Shown one piece after another: positions 8,907 through 14,870 of a stretch of DNA of 18,919 nucleotides. The position numbers and the translations under genes were made by a program. The DNA is taken from positions 1-18,919 of the forward strand of contig DASWVC010000229.1 in NCBI GenBank assembly GCA_036401335.1, read 5' to 3'. Positions within the stretch are counted from its first letter, which is position 1. Every line of letters begins with the position of its first letter. This stretch comes from DASWVC01 sp036401335. GTDB taxonomy: Bacteria; Verrucomicrobiota; Verrucomicrobiia; Chthoniobacterales; JAFAMB01. Under the pieces are notes generated by a model, which was not told the origin of the DNA, did not search any database, and saw nothing but the letters and a program-made list of their open reading frames with translations.

Positions 8907-8926
8907 CAGCTTGCAGGAATTAAATC

Positions 8927-8960
8927 ATGCCACGAATCAACCAATGCCACGAATCAAACA
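8927..8960 (+). repeat. Two tandem 17-bp units
   Basis: ATGCCACGAATCAACCA (8927-8943) is followed directly by a second 17-bp copy (8944-8960) with a single change, C to A at unit position 15; a third ATG starts at 8961. The units form most of the left arm of the larger inverted repeat described separately. The CCACGAAT core resembles short intergenic repeat words I recall as common in some environmental bacterial genomes, but that comparison is from memory. Confidence 0.75.
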
Positions 8961-9116
8961 ATGACGGCTTCCGCCGCACCAACTTGTGACACCCGCCGGC
9001 TTGCTGGTTCTTTGGTTACGGTCGCTGGCCGAAAACGGCCAGGCGCCGCAAACCGCCATATTCAAAGCATGAACGCTGCTGCGACGGTCATTGGTGGCAT
9101 TCTTTGTCTCGTGGCA
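8928..9116. repeat. MITE-like element: 27-bp imperfect terminal inverted repeats around a central hairpin
   Basis: Positions 8928-8954 and the reverse complement of 9090-9116 match at 22 of 27 positions; the shared blocks are TGCCACGA, CAA, AATGCCAC and AAT. Near the centre, CTGGCCG (9025-9031) and CGGCCAG (9036-9042) form a perfect 7-bp stem with an AAAA loop. The 189-bp unit fills almost the whole gap between dedA and putA. No convincing target-site duplication or internal gene is visible. It could be a decayed non-autonomous element, a palindromic intergenic repeat, or a structured untranslated region of putA. Confidence 0.5.
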
Positions 9117-9123
9117 ATTTTTT

Positions 9124-9774
9124 TCAGGCCCGGGACCGCATCCGCCAAGCCTTGAGAAACTCCACCGCCGGAGGAGCGATCGAGATCACGATGATCGCGA
9201 GAACAACCAGCGAAAAGTTGTGTTGAACGGCCGGAAGCCCGCCAAAAAAGAAGCCTAAAAGAGTGACGCTCAACACCCAGAGTGCGCCTCCAGCCAAGTT
9301 GTACATGATAAATTTTGCGTAGCTCATGGTCGCCATCCCGGCGACAAACGGCGCAAAGGTCCTGATTATCGGTACGTAGCGCGCCAGAATGATCGTCTTT
9401 GCTCCGTGCCGTTCGTAGAAGGCATGGGTGCGCTCAAGGTTCTTGTGACTAAAAACCCGGCTTTGCGGGTTGGTAAACAGCCGGGCGCCAAAACTGGCCC
9501 CGATCCAATAGTTCACCGTGTCGCCGGCCCACGCCGCCACCAGAAGGGTGAGGATAACGAGCCCCAAATTCAGGCTGCTTTCCGTCGCAGCCAGGGCGCC
9601 CACTGAAAAGAGCAAGGCATCTCCTGGCAGAAAGGGCGTGACGACAAGCCCGGTTTCGCAGAACACCACCGCAAAAAGCAGCGCATAGATCCAAGGCCCA
9701 AGCTGGTTGGCCAATTGCCCCAGGTAAAGGTTGGTGTGCAGAAGGACGTCAACCAGCCGGTGCAGCGTTTCCAT
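9124..9774 (-). CDS. dedA: DedA-family inner-membrane protein
   Basis: Polytopic membrane protein of the DedA/SNARE-associated (VTT) superfamily, whose members are linked to lipid-carrier recycling and proton-motive-force maintenance. The 216-residue reading aligns end to end with my recollection of E. coli DedA: FCETGLVVTPFLPGD (38-52), GDTVNYWIG (84-92), HGAKTIILARYVPIIRTFAPFVAGM (123-147). E40, D52, R132 and R138 correspond to acidic and basic residues important in this family. The frame is open back to a TTG at 9816, giving 230 residues, but the ATG at 9774 matches the family N terminus, so I chose it. About five hydrophobic segments are seen. It is followed closely by the inverted-repeat element. 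Confidence 0.92.
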   Translation of the reverse strand: METLHRLVDVLLHTNLYLGQLANQLGPWIYALLFAVVFCETGLVVTPFLPGDALLFSVGALAATESSLNLGLVILTLLVAAWAGDTVNYWIGASFGARLFTNPQSRVFSHKNLERTHAFYERHGAKTIILARYVPIIRTFAPFVAGMATMSYAKFIMYNLAGGALWVLSVTLLGFFFGGLPAVQHNFSLVVLAIIVISIAPPAVEFLKAWRMRSRA

Positions 9775-9915
9775 AAGACGAGAGGTGAGCTTTCGGTAGA
9801 GCTCATCGCCTGGCAACGTTTATTTTTTACCGGGCCGATGCCGTGCCCGGCTCAGGGTGACACCCGACCATAGCATCCGTTCTCTGCCCAACGGCCTCCT
9901 TACAGGCGGGAAGGA

Positions 9916-9954
9916 CGTTTAAAGATTAAACGGGTGGGGCTCGCACCCGTCTAA
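9916..9954 (+). promoter_or_regulatory. Two overlapping, mutually exclusive hairpins upstream of the 57-aa gene
   Basis: CGTTTAA (9916-9922) pairs perfectly with TTAAACG (9926-9932) around an AGA loop. The same TTAAACG also starts an 11-bp stem, TTAAACGGGTG (9926-9936) with CACCCGTCTAA (9944-9954), with one A/C mismatch and a GGGCTCG loop. Both cannot form together, which is the layout of an attenuator or switch. No promoter upstream is clear, and no T-run follows on the plus strand. On the minus strand the stem is followed by a T-rich stretch, so a terminator in that direction is an alternative, though no minus-strand gene precedes it. Confidence 0.4.
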
Positions 9955-10030
9955 TTCGACGGATGTATTGACATAAGGAACGACGCTGCCTCCGGGCGTC
10001 CGCGGTGTAAATGAGACGGAACCTGTTTTT

Positions 10031-10204
10031 ATGAAGAGACACAAAGTGATGCCGATGCCCCTGAATTTGGGCGACCTGATCTTGGCGGTGAGTTCGTGTG
10101 CGAAAAGCCAGGAGGAAACCGTTGCAGCCGTGGCCGATCTCCTCGATTCAGGCCAGGTTCGTTTGATGAACAACGGCCGGAAAATCCGGGCTCGCGTCAG
10201 GTAA
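10031..10204 (+). CDS. Small hypothetical protein, 57 aa
   Basis: An ATG-to-TAA frame of 57 codons plus stop, too short for a usual ORF cut-off. The product is MKRHKVMPMPLNLGDLILAV, then a Ser/Cys turn, a predicted helix (EETVAAVADLLDSG) and a basic strand-like end (QVRLMNNGRKIRARVR). Alternating helical hydrophobics, the DSGQVRL turn and the charged ends look like a real folded protein, perhaps a minimal helix-turn-helix or winged-helix type; that is inference. GACGGAAC about 10-18 bases upstream is a weak ribosome binding site. Small proteins with a similar LGDLI...LLDSGQVRL pattern are, from memory, common in Verrucomicrobiota, but I cannot check this. It sits between the paired hairpins and purB, 92 bases before the purB start. 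Confidence 0.6.
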   Translation: MKRHKVMPMPLNLGDLILAVSSCAKSQEETVAAVADLLDSGQVRLMNNGRKIRARVR

Positions 10205-10296
10205 ATCGGATGGGCTGAGGCAAGCTGCGGCAAGGACGCCAGCGCGGCCCTGCTGCATAACGTCTCTATGATGCATCCGTTCATTGCAGCCTGGCA

Positions 10297-11601
10297 GTGA
10301 TTTCCCGTTATTCCCGACCAGAGATGGCCGAACTCTGGTCGGACGAACGCAGGTTTTCAATCTGGCTTGAGGTTGAAACGCTCGCTTGCGAGGCAATGGC
10401 GCGGCTCGGGATCATCCCGCAGGCCGACGCTGAGGAAATTCGTAAGAAAGCCCGGTTTTCAGCAGCAGAAATTCGTTCGATCGAAGAGCGCACGAACCAT
10501 GACGTTATTGCATTTTTGGAAAACGTGGCGGAGGCGGTGGGTCCTGCTGGACGATGGATTCACTTCGGTCTGACATCATCCGACATCCTTGACACCGCGC
10601 TGGCCGTTCAGTTGGTCCGGTCGGCGGACCTCCTCTTGGAAGACCTCCGTGCCCTGCGTGAACAAGTTGCGATCCAGGCTCGCCGGCACAAGTACACGCC
10701 GATGATTGGCCGGAGCCACGGCATACATGCGGAGCCGATGACGTTCGGGCTTAAATTGGCGTTGATGTACGACGAATTCGGGCGGGCGGAGCACCGGCTT
10801 CGGCAGGCAAGGCAGGCCATCGCGGTGGGGAAACTGAGCGGCGCTGTCGGCACCCACGCCCACCTGGACCCGCGGGTCGAACGTGAAGTCTGCGAACGGC
10901 TCGGGTTGAAGCCTGATCCGTTGTCTACCCAGGTCATTCAACGAGATCGGCATGCCGAGTATTCGAACACCCTGGCCTTGGTTGCTTCAAGCATTGACCG
11001 GTGGGCCACCGAGTTTCGTCACCTGCAGAGGACGGAGGTCGGGGAAGTCGAAGAGGCGTTTAGCGAAGGCCAGAAAGGCAGCTCGGCCATGCCGCACAAA
11101 CGTAACCCGATCACAGGCGAGCGCCTGAGTGGATTAGCGCGGGTGTTGCGCGGTAACGCGGTAGCTGCAATGGAGAACGTTGCGTTATGGCACGAGCGCG
11201 ACATCAGCCACAGCAGCGTTGAGCGCATTGTCTTTCCCGATTCTTGTACGTTGCTCGACTACATGCTGGTTACCCTCTCTAAACTGGTGACCCGCCTCCG
11301 GGTGTACCCGGACCGGATGCAACGCAACCTGGAGATGACAAAAGGGCTTTATTTCAGCCAGACGCTCCTGCTGGCCCTGGCCGAGCGCGGGCTCGCGCGG
11401 CAAACCGCTTACGAAGCGGTCCAGCGGGCTGCCATGCGGACGTGGGAAGGGGGAGACGATTTCTTGACCGAGGCAAAAAAAGAGCCGGACATCGTCCAGT
11501 ATTTACCGGAAAAGGCAATCGACGAGGCGTGCACGCTCGACCGGCATTTTCGATACGTTGATCAAACGTTTTCTGACCTTGGTTTGACGGCGGCAACGTA
11601 G
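10297..11601 (+). CDS. purB: Adenylosuccinate lyase
   Basis: Cytoplasmic enzyme of purine synthesis. It removes fumarate from SAICAR to give AICAR and from adenylosuccinate to give AMP. The 434-residue protein has the family length. The start is GTG, chosen because ISRYSRPEM directly matches the usual PurB N terminus. Blocks seen: TSSDILDTA (93-101), RSHGIHAEPMTFG (139-151) with the probable catalytic His141, and the fumarase/aspartase superfamily signature GSSAMPHKRNP (261-271), whose flexible loop carries the catalytic serine. It is the sub-type resembling Bacillus PurB rather than the 456-residue E. coli type. It starts 92 bases after the 57-aa gene and lies 79 bases before the deacetylase on the same strand. 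Confidence 0.96.
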   Translation: MISRYSRPEMAELWSDERRFSIWLEVETLACEAMARLGIIPQADAEEIRKKARFSAAEIRSIEERTNHDVIAFLENVAEAVGPAGRWIHFGLTSSDILDTALAVQLVRSADLLLEDLRALREQVAIQARRHKYTPMIGRSHGIHAEPMTFGLKLALMYDEFGRAEHRLRQARQAIAVGKLSGAVGTHAHLDPRVEREVCERLGLKPDPLSTQVIQRDRHAEYSNTLALVASSIDRWATEFRHLQRTEVGEVEEAFSEGQKGSSAMPHKRNPITGERLSGLARVLRGNAVAAMENVALWHERDISHSSVERIVFPDSCTLLDYMLVTLSKLVTRLRVYPDRMQRNLEMTKGLYFSQTLLLALAERGLARQTAYEAVQRAAMRTWEGGDDFLTEAKKEPDIVQYLPEKAIDEACTLDRHFRYVDQTFSDLGLTAAT

Positions 11602-11680
11602 GCTTCGCTGCCACGATTTTGCTTCCGCAAATGCTTTTCAAAACGAGCGCCCATGATATTCTGGGCCCAATTTGAACCGT

Positions 11681-12883
11681 ATGCGTCGTCGTCTTGTTAC
11701 GCTCGTCTTGCTCCTTCCCTTCCTGCTCACCAGCTGCAAAAAAGCTTCTTCCCTGAGCGCCTCCAGCGGGAAGCAACCGGAACCGGCAGCAACTCCGTCG
11801 CCGGTGGCGGTGGTAACGTCTTTGCCCGCGCGCCCGATTGATCGGAATGCGAAAGTGATGGTGCTGTGTTACCACCGGTTCGAGGACAAACCTCACGATC
11901 CTCTGGCAATTGCGCCGGCCGATTTCAAAGCGCAGATGCAGGCCCTTAAGGACAGCCGGATCTCCGTCATTCCGATGAAGGACCTGCTGGCCTGGCGGCG
12001 GGGTGAACAATCAATTCCATCCAGGAGCTGCGTCATTACCATCGACGATGGCTACATCTCTGGGTATGCCGTGGCATGGCCGATTTTGAAAGCGTTCGGC
12101 TACCCTTTCACAATGTTCATCTACACCGACTATGTTGCCGTCGGGGGTAAATCCATGACCTGGAGTCAACTCGCCGAGATGCGTGATGCCGGCGTGGACA
12201 TTGAGAGTCATACGGTGTCGCACCACGATTTGCGCCACGCTCCGAAAGGACAGGATTACGCTGCGTGGTTGCACAATGAAATTTACAATTCCAAGGCCAT
12301 CCTCGAAGACAAGCTGGGCATCCGCACGCCCGTTTTCGCGTTTCCTTACGGCACCCACAACGAATTGGTGCGGAAGACTGCCATGGAGGCCGGGTATGAG
12401 GCGCTCTTCACCGTTTACGGCCAGCACATGGGCATTGACGCTCCGGCTGACCAGCTCGGGCGTTATGCGATCGAGTCCGGAGGCAAGGAAAACACGTTCA
12501 AGATGGCGCTCGATTTTGGCCCGGGCAGCGACGTTGCGCCTGGGGTGATGTCGATGCAGCTCGCGGCTGCGTCGATGGTTACCCAGCCGATGAACGACGA
12601 GCATATCAACGATCCGAAACCGGTGATTAAAGCCAACCTGGCGAGCATGGGGGAGGTCGAGCCAGGCTCCGTGGAGATGCGCGTAAGCGGCTTTGGGGTC
12701 GTGCCGGCACAGTACGACCCGAAAACGAAGCTGGTCTCTTATGCCTTCACCCAAAACCTCGCGCCTCGCTTGTACAGCGTGATCATTGCAGCGAAAGCAA
12801 GTGGCAAACGGGTTGAAACGCGGTGGAATTTTACGCTGGACGGCAGCGGCGGCCCAGTGGCGAAGAACGCGCCGACGACGTAG
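11681..12883 (+). CDS. Lipoprotein polysaccharide deacetylase (NodB homology) with extra C-terminal domain
   Basis: Probable carbohydrate esterase 4-type deacetylase acting on an N-acetylated envelope or extracellular polysaccharide. The ATG at 11681 (400 aa) was preferred over an in-frame TTG at 11672. Residues 1-19 form a lipoprotein signal peptide, MRRR plus a hydrophobic core plus LLTSC, with Cys19 as the lipidation site. A Ser/Pro-rich linker leads to the NodB fold at about 58-260. Motif 1 is TIDDGY (120-125), motif 2 SHTVSHHDL (176-184) with metal ligands H177 and H181, and motif 3 is FAFPYG (219-224). The region about 305-388 is a separate, probably beta-rich domain that I cannot assign; an Ig-like fold is a guess. 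Only 11 bases separate it from ffh, so the two are likely co-transcribed, an unusual pairing. Confidence 0.88.
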   Translation: MRRRLVTLVLLLPFLLTSCKKASSLSASSGKQPEPAATPSPVAVVTSLPARPIDRNAKVMVLCYHRFEDKPHDPLAIAPADFKAQMQALKDSRISVIPMKDLLAWRRGEQSIPSRSCVITIDDGYISGYAVAWPILKAFGYPFTMFIYTDYVAVGGKSMTWSQLAEMRDAGVDIESHTVSHHDLRHAPKGQDYAAWLHNEIYNSKAILEDKLGIRTPVFAFPYGTHNELVRKTAMEAGYEALFTVYGQHMGIDAPADQLGRYAIESGGKENTFKMALDFGPGSDVAPGVMSMQLAAASMVTQPMNDEHINDPKPVIKANLASMGEVEPGSVEMRVSGFGVVPAQYDPKTKLVSYAFTQNLAPRLYSVIIAAKASGKRVETRWNFTLDGSGGPVAKNAPTT

Positions 12884-12894
12884 ATTGGCCGATT

Positions 12895-14223
12895 GTGTTC
12901 TCTCAGCTTTCCGACAAACTTCAGGATATCTTTAAGGACCTTCGCGGTCACGGCACGATCTCGGAGGCCAATGTCAATGATGCGCTGCGCCAGGTTCGCT
13001 TGGCCTTGCTGGAGGCCGATGTCCATTTTCAGGTAGCCAAGGATTTCATCGCGCGGGTCAGGGACAAGGCGCTTGGGCAGGAAGTTCTGCGCAGCGTGAC
13101 TCCGGGTCAGCAGGTCGTCAAAATCTTTCACGACGAGCTTACGCGCCTGCTGGGTGGAGACGAAGCCCCGCTGGACCTTGGCAAACCCGCCCGCATTCTC
13201 ATGGTCGGCTTGCATGGCGCCGGCAAGACCACTTCGGCGGCCAAGTTGGCGCGCTACCTCAAAAAGCAAGGCAAGGCGCCGTTGTTGTTCGCCCTCGACC
13301 TGCAGCGCCCGGCTGCCGTGGAGCAGTTGGCCACGCTGGCCAGCCAGGTTGATGTCCCGGTCTTCCGACCGGAACCGGGCCAGACGGACCTGGTGGCGGC
13401 GGGTAACGCCGCCTTGAAATGGGCTGCTACCCAGAATGGCAACGTTCAGATCTTCGACACGGCCGGACGCCTTGAAATCGACGACGTGCTGGTGGGTGAC
13501 CTTAAGAAACTTCGCGACCTCGTCCAGCCGAACGAAGTGTTATTGGTGTGCGATGCTGCCACTGGTCAGCAGGCGGTTAATGTGGCGACCCATTTTCACG
13601 AGGCGCTTGGGCTGACCGGCCTTGTGCTTACCAAACTGGATGGAGACGCCCGTGGCGGTGCGGCCTTATCGATGCGGGAGGTCACCCAACGCCCGATCAA
13701 GTTTGCCGGGGTAGGTGAAAAGCTGGACCAGTTCGAGCCTTTTTACCCGGAACGTCTCGCCGGTCGCATCCTCGGCATGGGCGACGTGATCTCACTCGTA
13801 GAACGGGCGGCGGAAGCCATTGACGAGGAAGAAGCCGCGCGCATGGAGAAAAAGCTCCGAACGGCTTCCTTTGATTTCAATGATTTTCTTTCTCAGATGA
13901 AAATGCTTCGGCGCATGGGTCCGCTCGAAAATATCCTTGGCATGTTGCCGGGAATGAGTAACCTGAAAGGCTTTTCCGTTGACGAGAAACAGCTGAAGCG
14001 GGTGGAAGGCATTGTCCTTTCCATGACGCCGGGCGAACGGAAAAATCCGGACGTTTTGAATGCCCGGAGGCGGCAGCGGATTGCTCGCGGCAGCGGAACG
14101 TCAGTGACAGAGGTAAACACGCTCCTTCAACGGTTTGGGCAGATGCGCAAGCTGATGAAGAACATGGGGCAGATGAAGAAAATGATGGCCCGCATCCCCG
14201 GGTCCGGTACTTTAGGCAAATAG
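12895..14223 (+). CDS. ffh: Signal recognition particle protein (SRP54 homologue)
   Basis: GTPase that binds 4.5S RNA and signal sequences of nascent membrane proteins and docks them with FtsY. The frame opens at 12823 inside the preceding gene, but the family N terminus (FSQLSDKLQDIFKDLRGHG) begins at the GTG at 12895, giving 442 residues. The N domain spans about 1-90. The G domain has GLHGAGKTT (105-113), DLQRPAA (135-141), DTAGR (188-192) and TKLDGDARGG (246-255). The Met-rich M domain, about 325-442, includes FNDFLSQMKMLRRMG (328-342) and the RNA-binding region around RRRQRIARGSGTSV (391-404). The P-loop His-Gly-Ala is a small change from the common GLQGSGKTT. It lies 32 bases before rpsP, in the common ffh-rpsP order. 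Confidence 0.97.
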   Translation: MFSQLSDKLQDIFKDLRGHGTISEANVNDALRQVRLALLEADVHFQVAKDFIARVRDKALGQEVLRSVTPGQQVVKIFHDELTRLLGGDEAPLDLGKPARILMVGLHGAGKTTSAAKLARYLKKQGKAPLLFALDLQRPAAVEQLATLASQVDVPVFRPEPGQTDLVAAGNAALKWAATQNGNVQIFDTAGRLEIDDVLVGDLKKLRDLVQPNEVLLVCDAATGQQAVNVATHFHEALGLTGLVLTKLDGDARGGAALSMREVTQRPIKFAGVGEKLDQFEPFYPERLAGRILGMGDVISLVERAAEAIDEEEAARMEKKLRTASFDFNDFLSQMKMLRRMGPLENILGMLPGMSNLKGFSVDEKQLKRVEGIVLSMTPGERKNPDVLNARRRQRIARGSGTSVTEVNTLLQRFGQMRKLMKNMGQMKKMMARIPGSGTLGK

Positions 14224-14255
14224 ACGGGCTGGAGGGAACCGGCCCATTGTAAGAT

Positions 14256-14552
14256 ATGGCAGTTGCAATCAGATTGAGGAGAGAAGGCACCAGGAATCGT
14301 CCGTATTATCGCGTCGTGGTCGCGGATAAGCGCAGCCCGCGTGACGGTAAGTTCATCGAGATGATCGGCGTGTATGACCCTCGCCGTGAAGGAGAGAACT
14401 ACGAGATTGACTTGGCCCGTGCAGAATATTGGGTCCAAAATGGCGCCCAGCCGAGCGAAACCGTCGGCAGCTTCATTAAAAAAGCGCGCAAGAAGGCCGC
14501 TGCTGCTGCTGCGAGTGCACCCGCAGTGACGCCCGTGGTACCCGCGGCTTAA
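14256..14552 (+). CDS. rpsP: 30S ribosomal protein bS16
   Basis: Small-subunit ribosomal protein needed for assembly of the 16S rRNA 5' domain. The 98-residue product opens with MAVAIRLRREGTRNRPYYRVVVAD in two conserved stretches (1-15, 16-24), then IGVYDPRRE (37-45), which together identify bS16. After about residue 80 there is a Lys-then-Ala-rich tail (KKARKKAAAAAAS, then Pro/Val/Ala), a low-complexity extension found in various lineages. GGAGGG stands about 20 bases before the start, too far to be an ideal ribosome binding site. The gene is 32 bases after ffh and 22 before khpA, so one transcript is likely. Confidence 0.97.
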   Translation: MAVAIRLRREGTRNRPYYRVVVADKRSPRDGKFIEMIGVYDPRREGENYEIDLARAEYWVQNGAQPSETVGSFIKKARKKAAAAAASAPAVTPVVPAA

Positions 14553-14574
14553 GAAGCAGGATCGCCTCCATCTC

Positions 14575-14805
14575 ATGGAGAGTTTCCTGGAGTTTGTGGT
14601 GCGACAACTCGTTGAAGCTCCGGACGAAGTGGTCATTACCCGGTTTGAGCAGGGCCGCAAGCTGGTGTTCAAGATCGAGATGCGCCCGTCAGACGTCGGC
14701 CGGGTGATTGGGCGAAACGGGCATACCATCACGGCTTTGCGGAGCCTGCTCTCGGCAGCGGCTGCCCGCACCGAACAGCAGGTGGCGTTACAAGTCGTCG
14801 AGTAG
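14575..14805 (+). CDS. khpA: KH-domain RNA-binding protein (KhpA/YlqC family)
   Basis: A single KH domain of 76 residues, which usually acts in RNA binding with a partner (KhpB/Jag-type) and influences cell envelope growth or small-RNA function in some bacteria. The GxxG loop is GRNG (46-49) in VGRVIGRNGHTITALRSLL (41-59), preceded by the beta strands VVITRFE and KLVFKIEM. The gene follows rpsP by 22 bases, its classical position. In many bacteria rimM, trmD and rplS come next; here the cluster stops and pyrG converges from the other strand. The TAG stop lies inside a long palindrome shared with the end of pyrG. Confidence 0.92.
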   Translation: MESFLEFVVRQLVEAPDEVVITRFEQGRKLVFKIEMRPSDVGRVIGRNGHTITALRSLLSAAAARTEQQVALQVVE

Positions 14806-14870
14806 CACCCACCGGGCACGGCAGGGCTGCGAATCCCTGCGTGACCTCCGGTAGGGGTCTGCGCTACTCG
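14799..14870. terminator. 72-base composite palindrome between converging khpA and pyrG; probable two-way terminator
   Basis: CGAGTAGC (14799-14806) pairs perfectly with GCTACTCG (14863-14870). Inside this, ACCC (14807-14810) pairs with GGGT (14855-14858), ACCGG (14811-14815) with CCGGT (14848-14852), CAC (14817-14819) with GTG (14841-14843), and GCAGGG (14821-14826) with CCCTGC (14835-14840), around an 8-base loop. That is 26 pairs with small bulges. The outer stem contains both stop codons, because both proteins end in Glu-TAG. There is no T-run on either side, so termination may need a factor or the hairpin may serve as a 3'-end stabiliser. Confidence 0.55.

Noticed and set aside
9069..9155. 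28-codon plus-strand frame with a hydrophobic stretch (MNAAATVIGGILCLVAIFF)
   Set aside because: No ribosome binding site; it overlaps the end of dedA in antisense and covers an inverted-repeat arm. The hydrophobicity is probably chance.
9936..9962. GGGGCT followed 12 bases later by ATTCGACGG, like the 5' end of tmRNA
   Set aside because: The spacing is wrong (about 8 bases expected), no tag reading frame or 3' tRNA-like end with CCA follows, and the 57-aa gene occupies the downstream region.
9968..9973. Perfect TTGACA -35 box upstream of the 57-aa gene
   Set aside because: The expected -10 position about 17 bases on (around 9991) is GC-rich, with no TATAAT-like sequence.
12011..12754. 247-codon minus-strand open frame opposite the deacetylase
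   Set aside because: Pure antisense of an identified gene, His/Arg/Val-rich, no motif.
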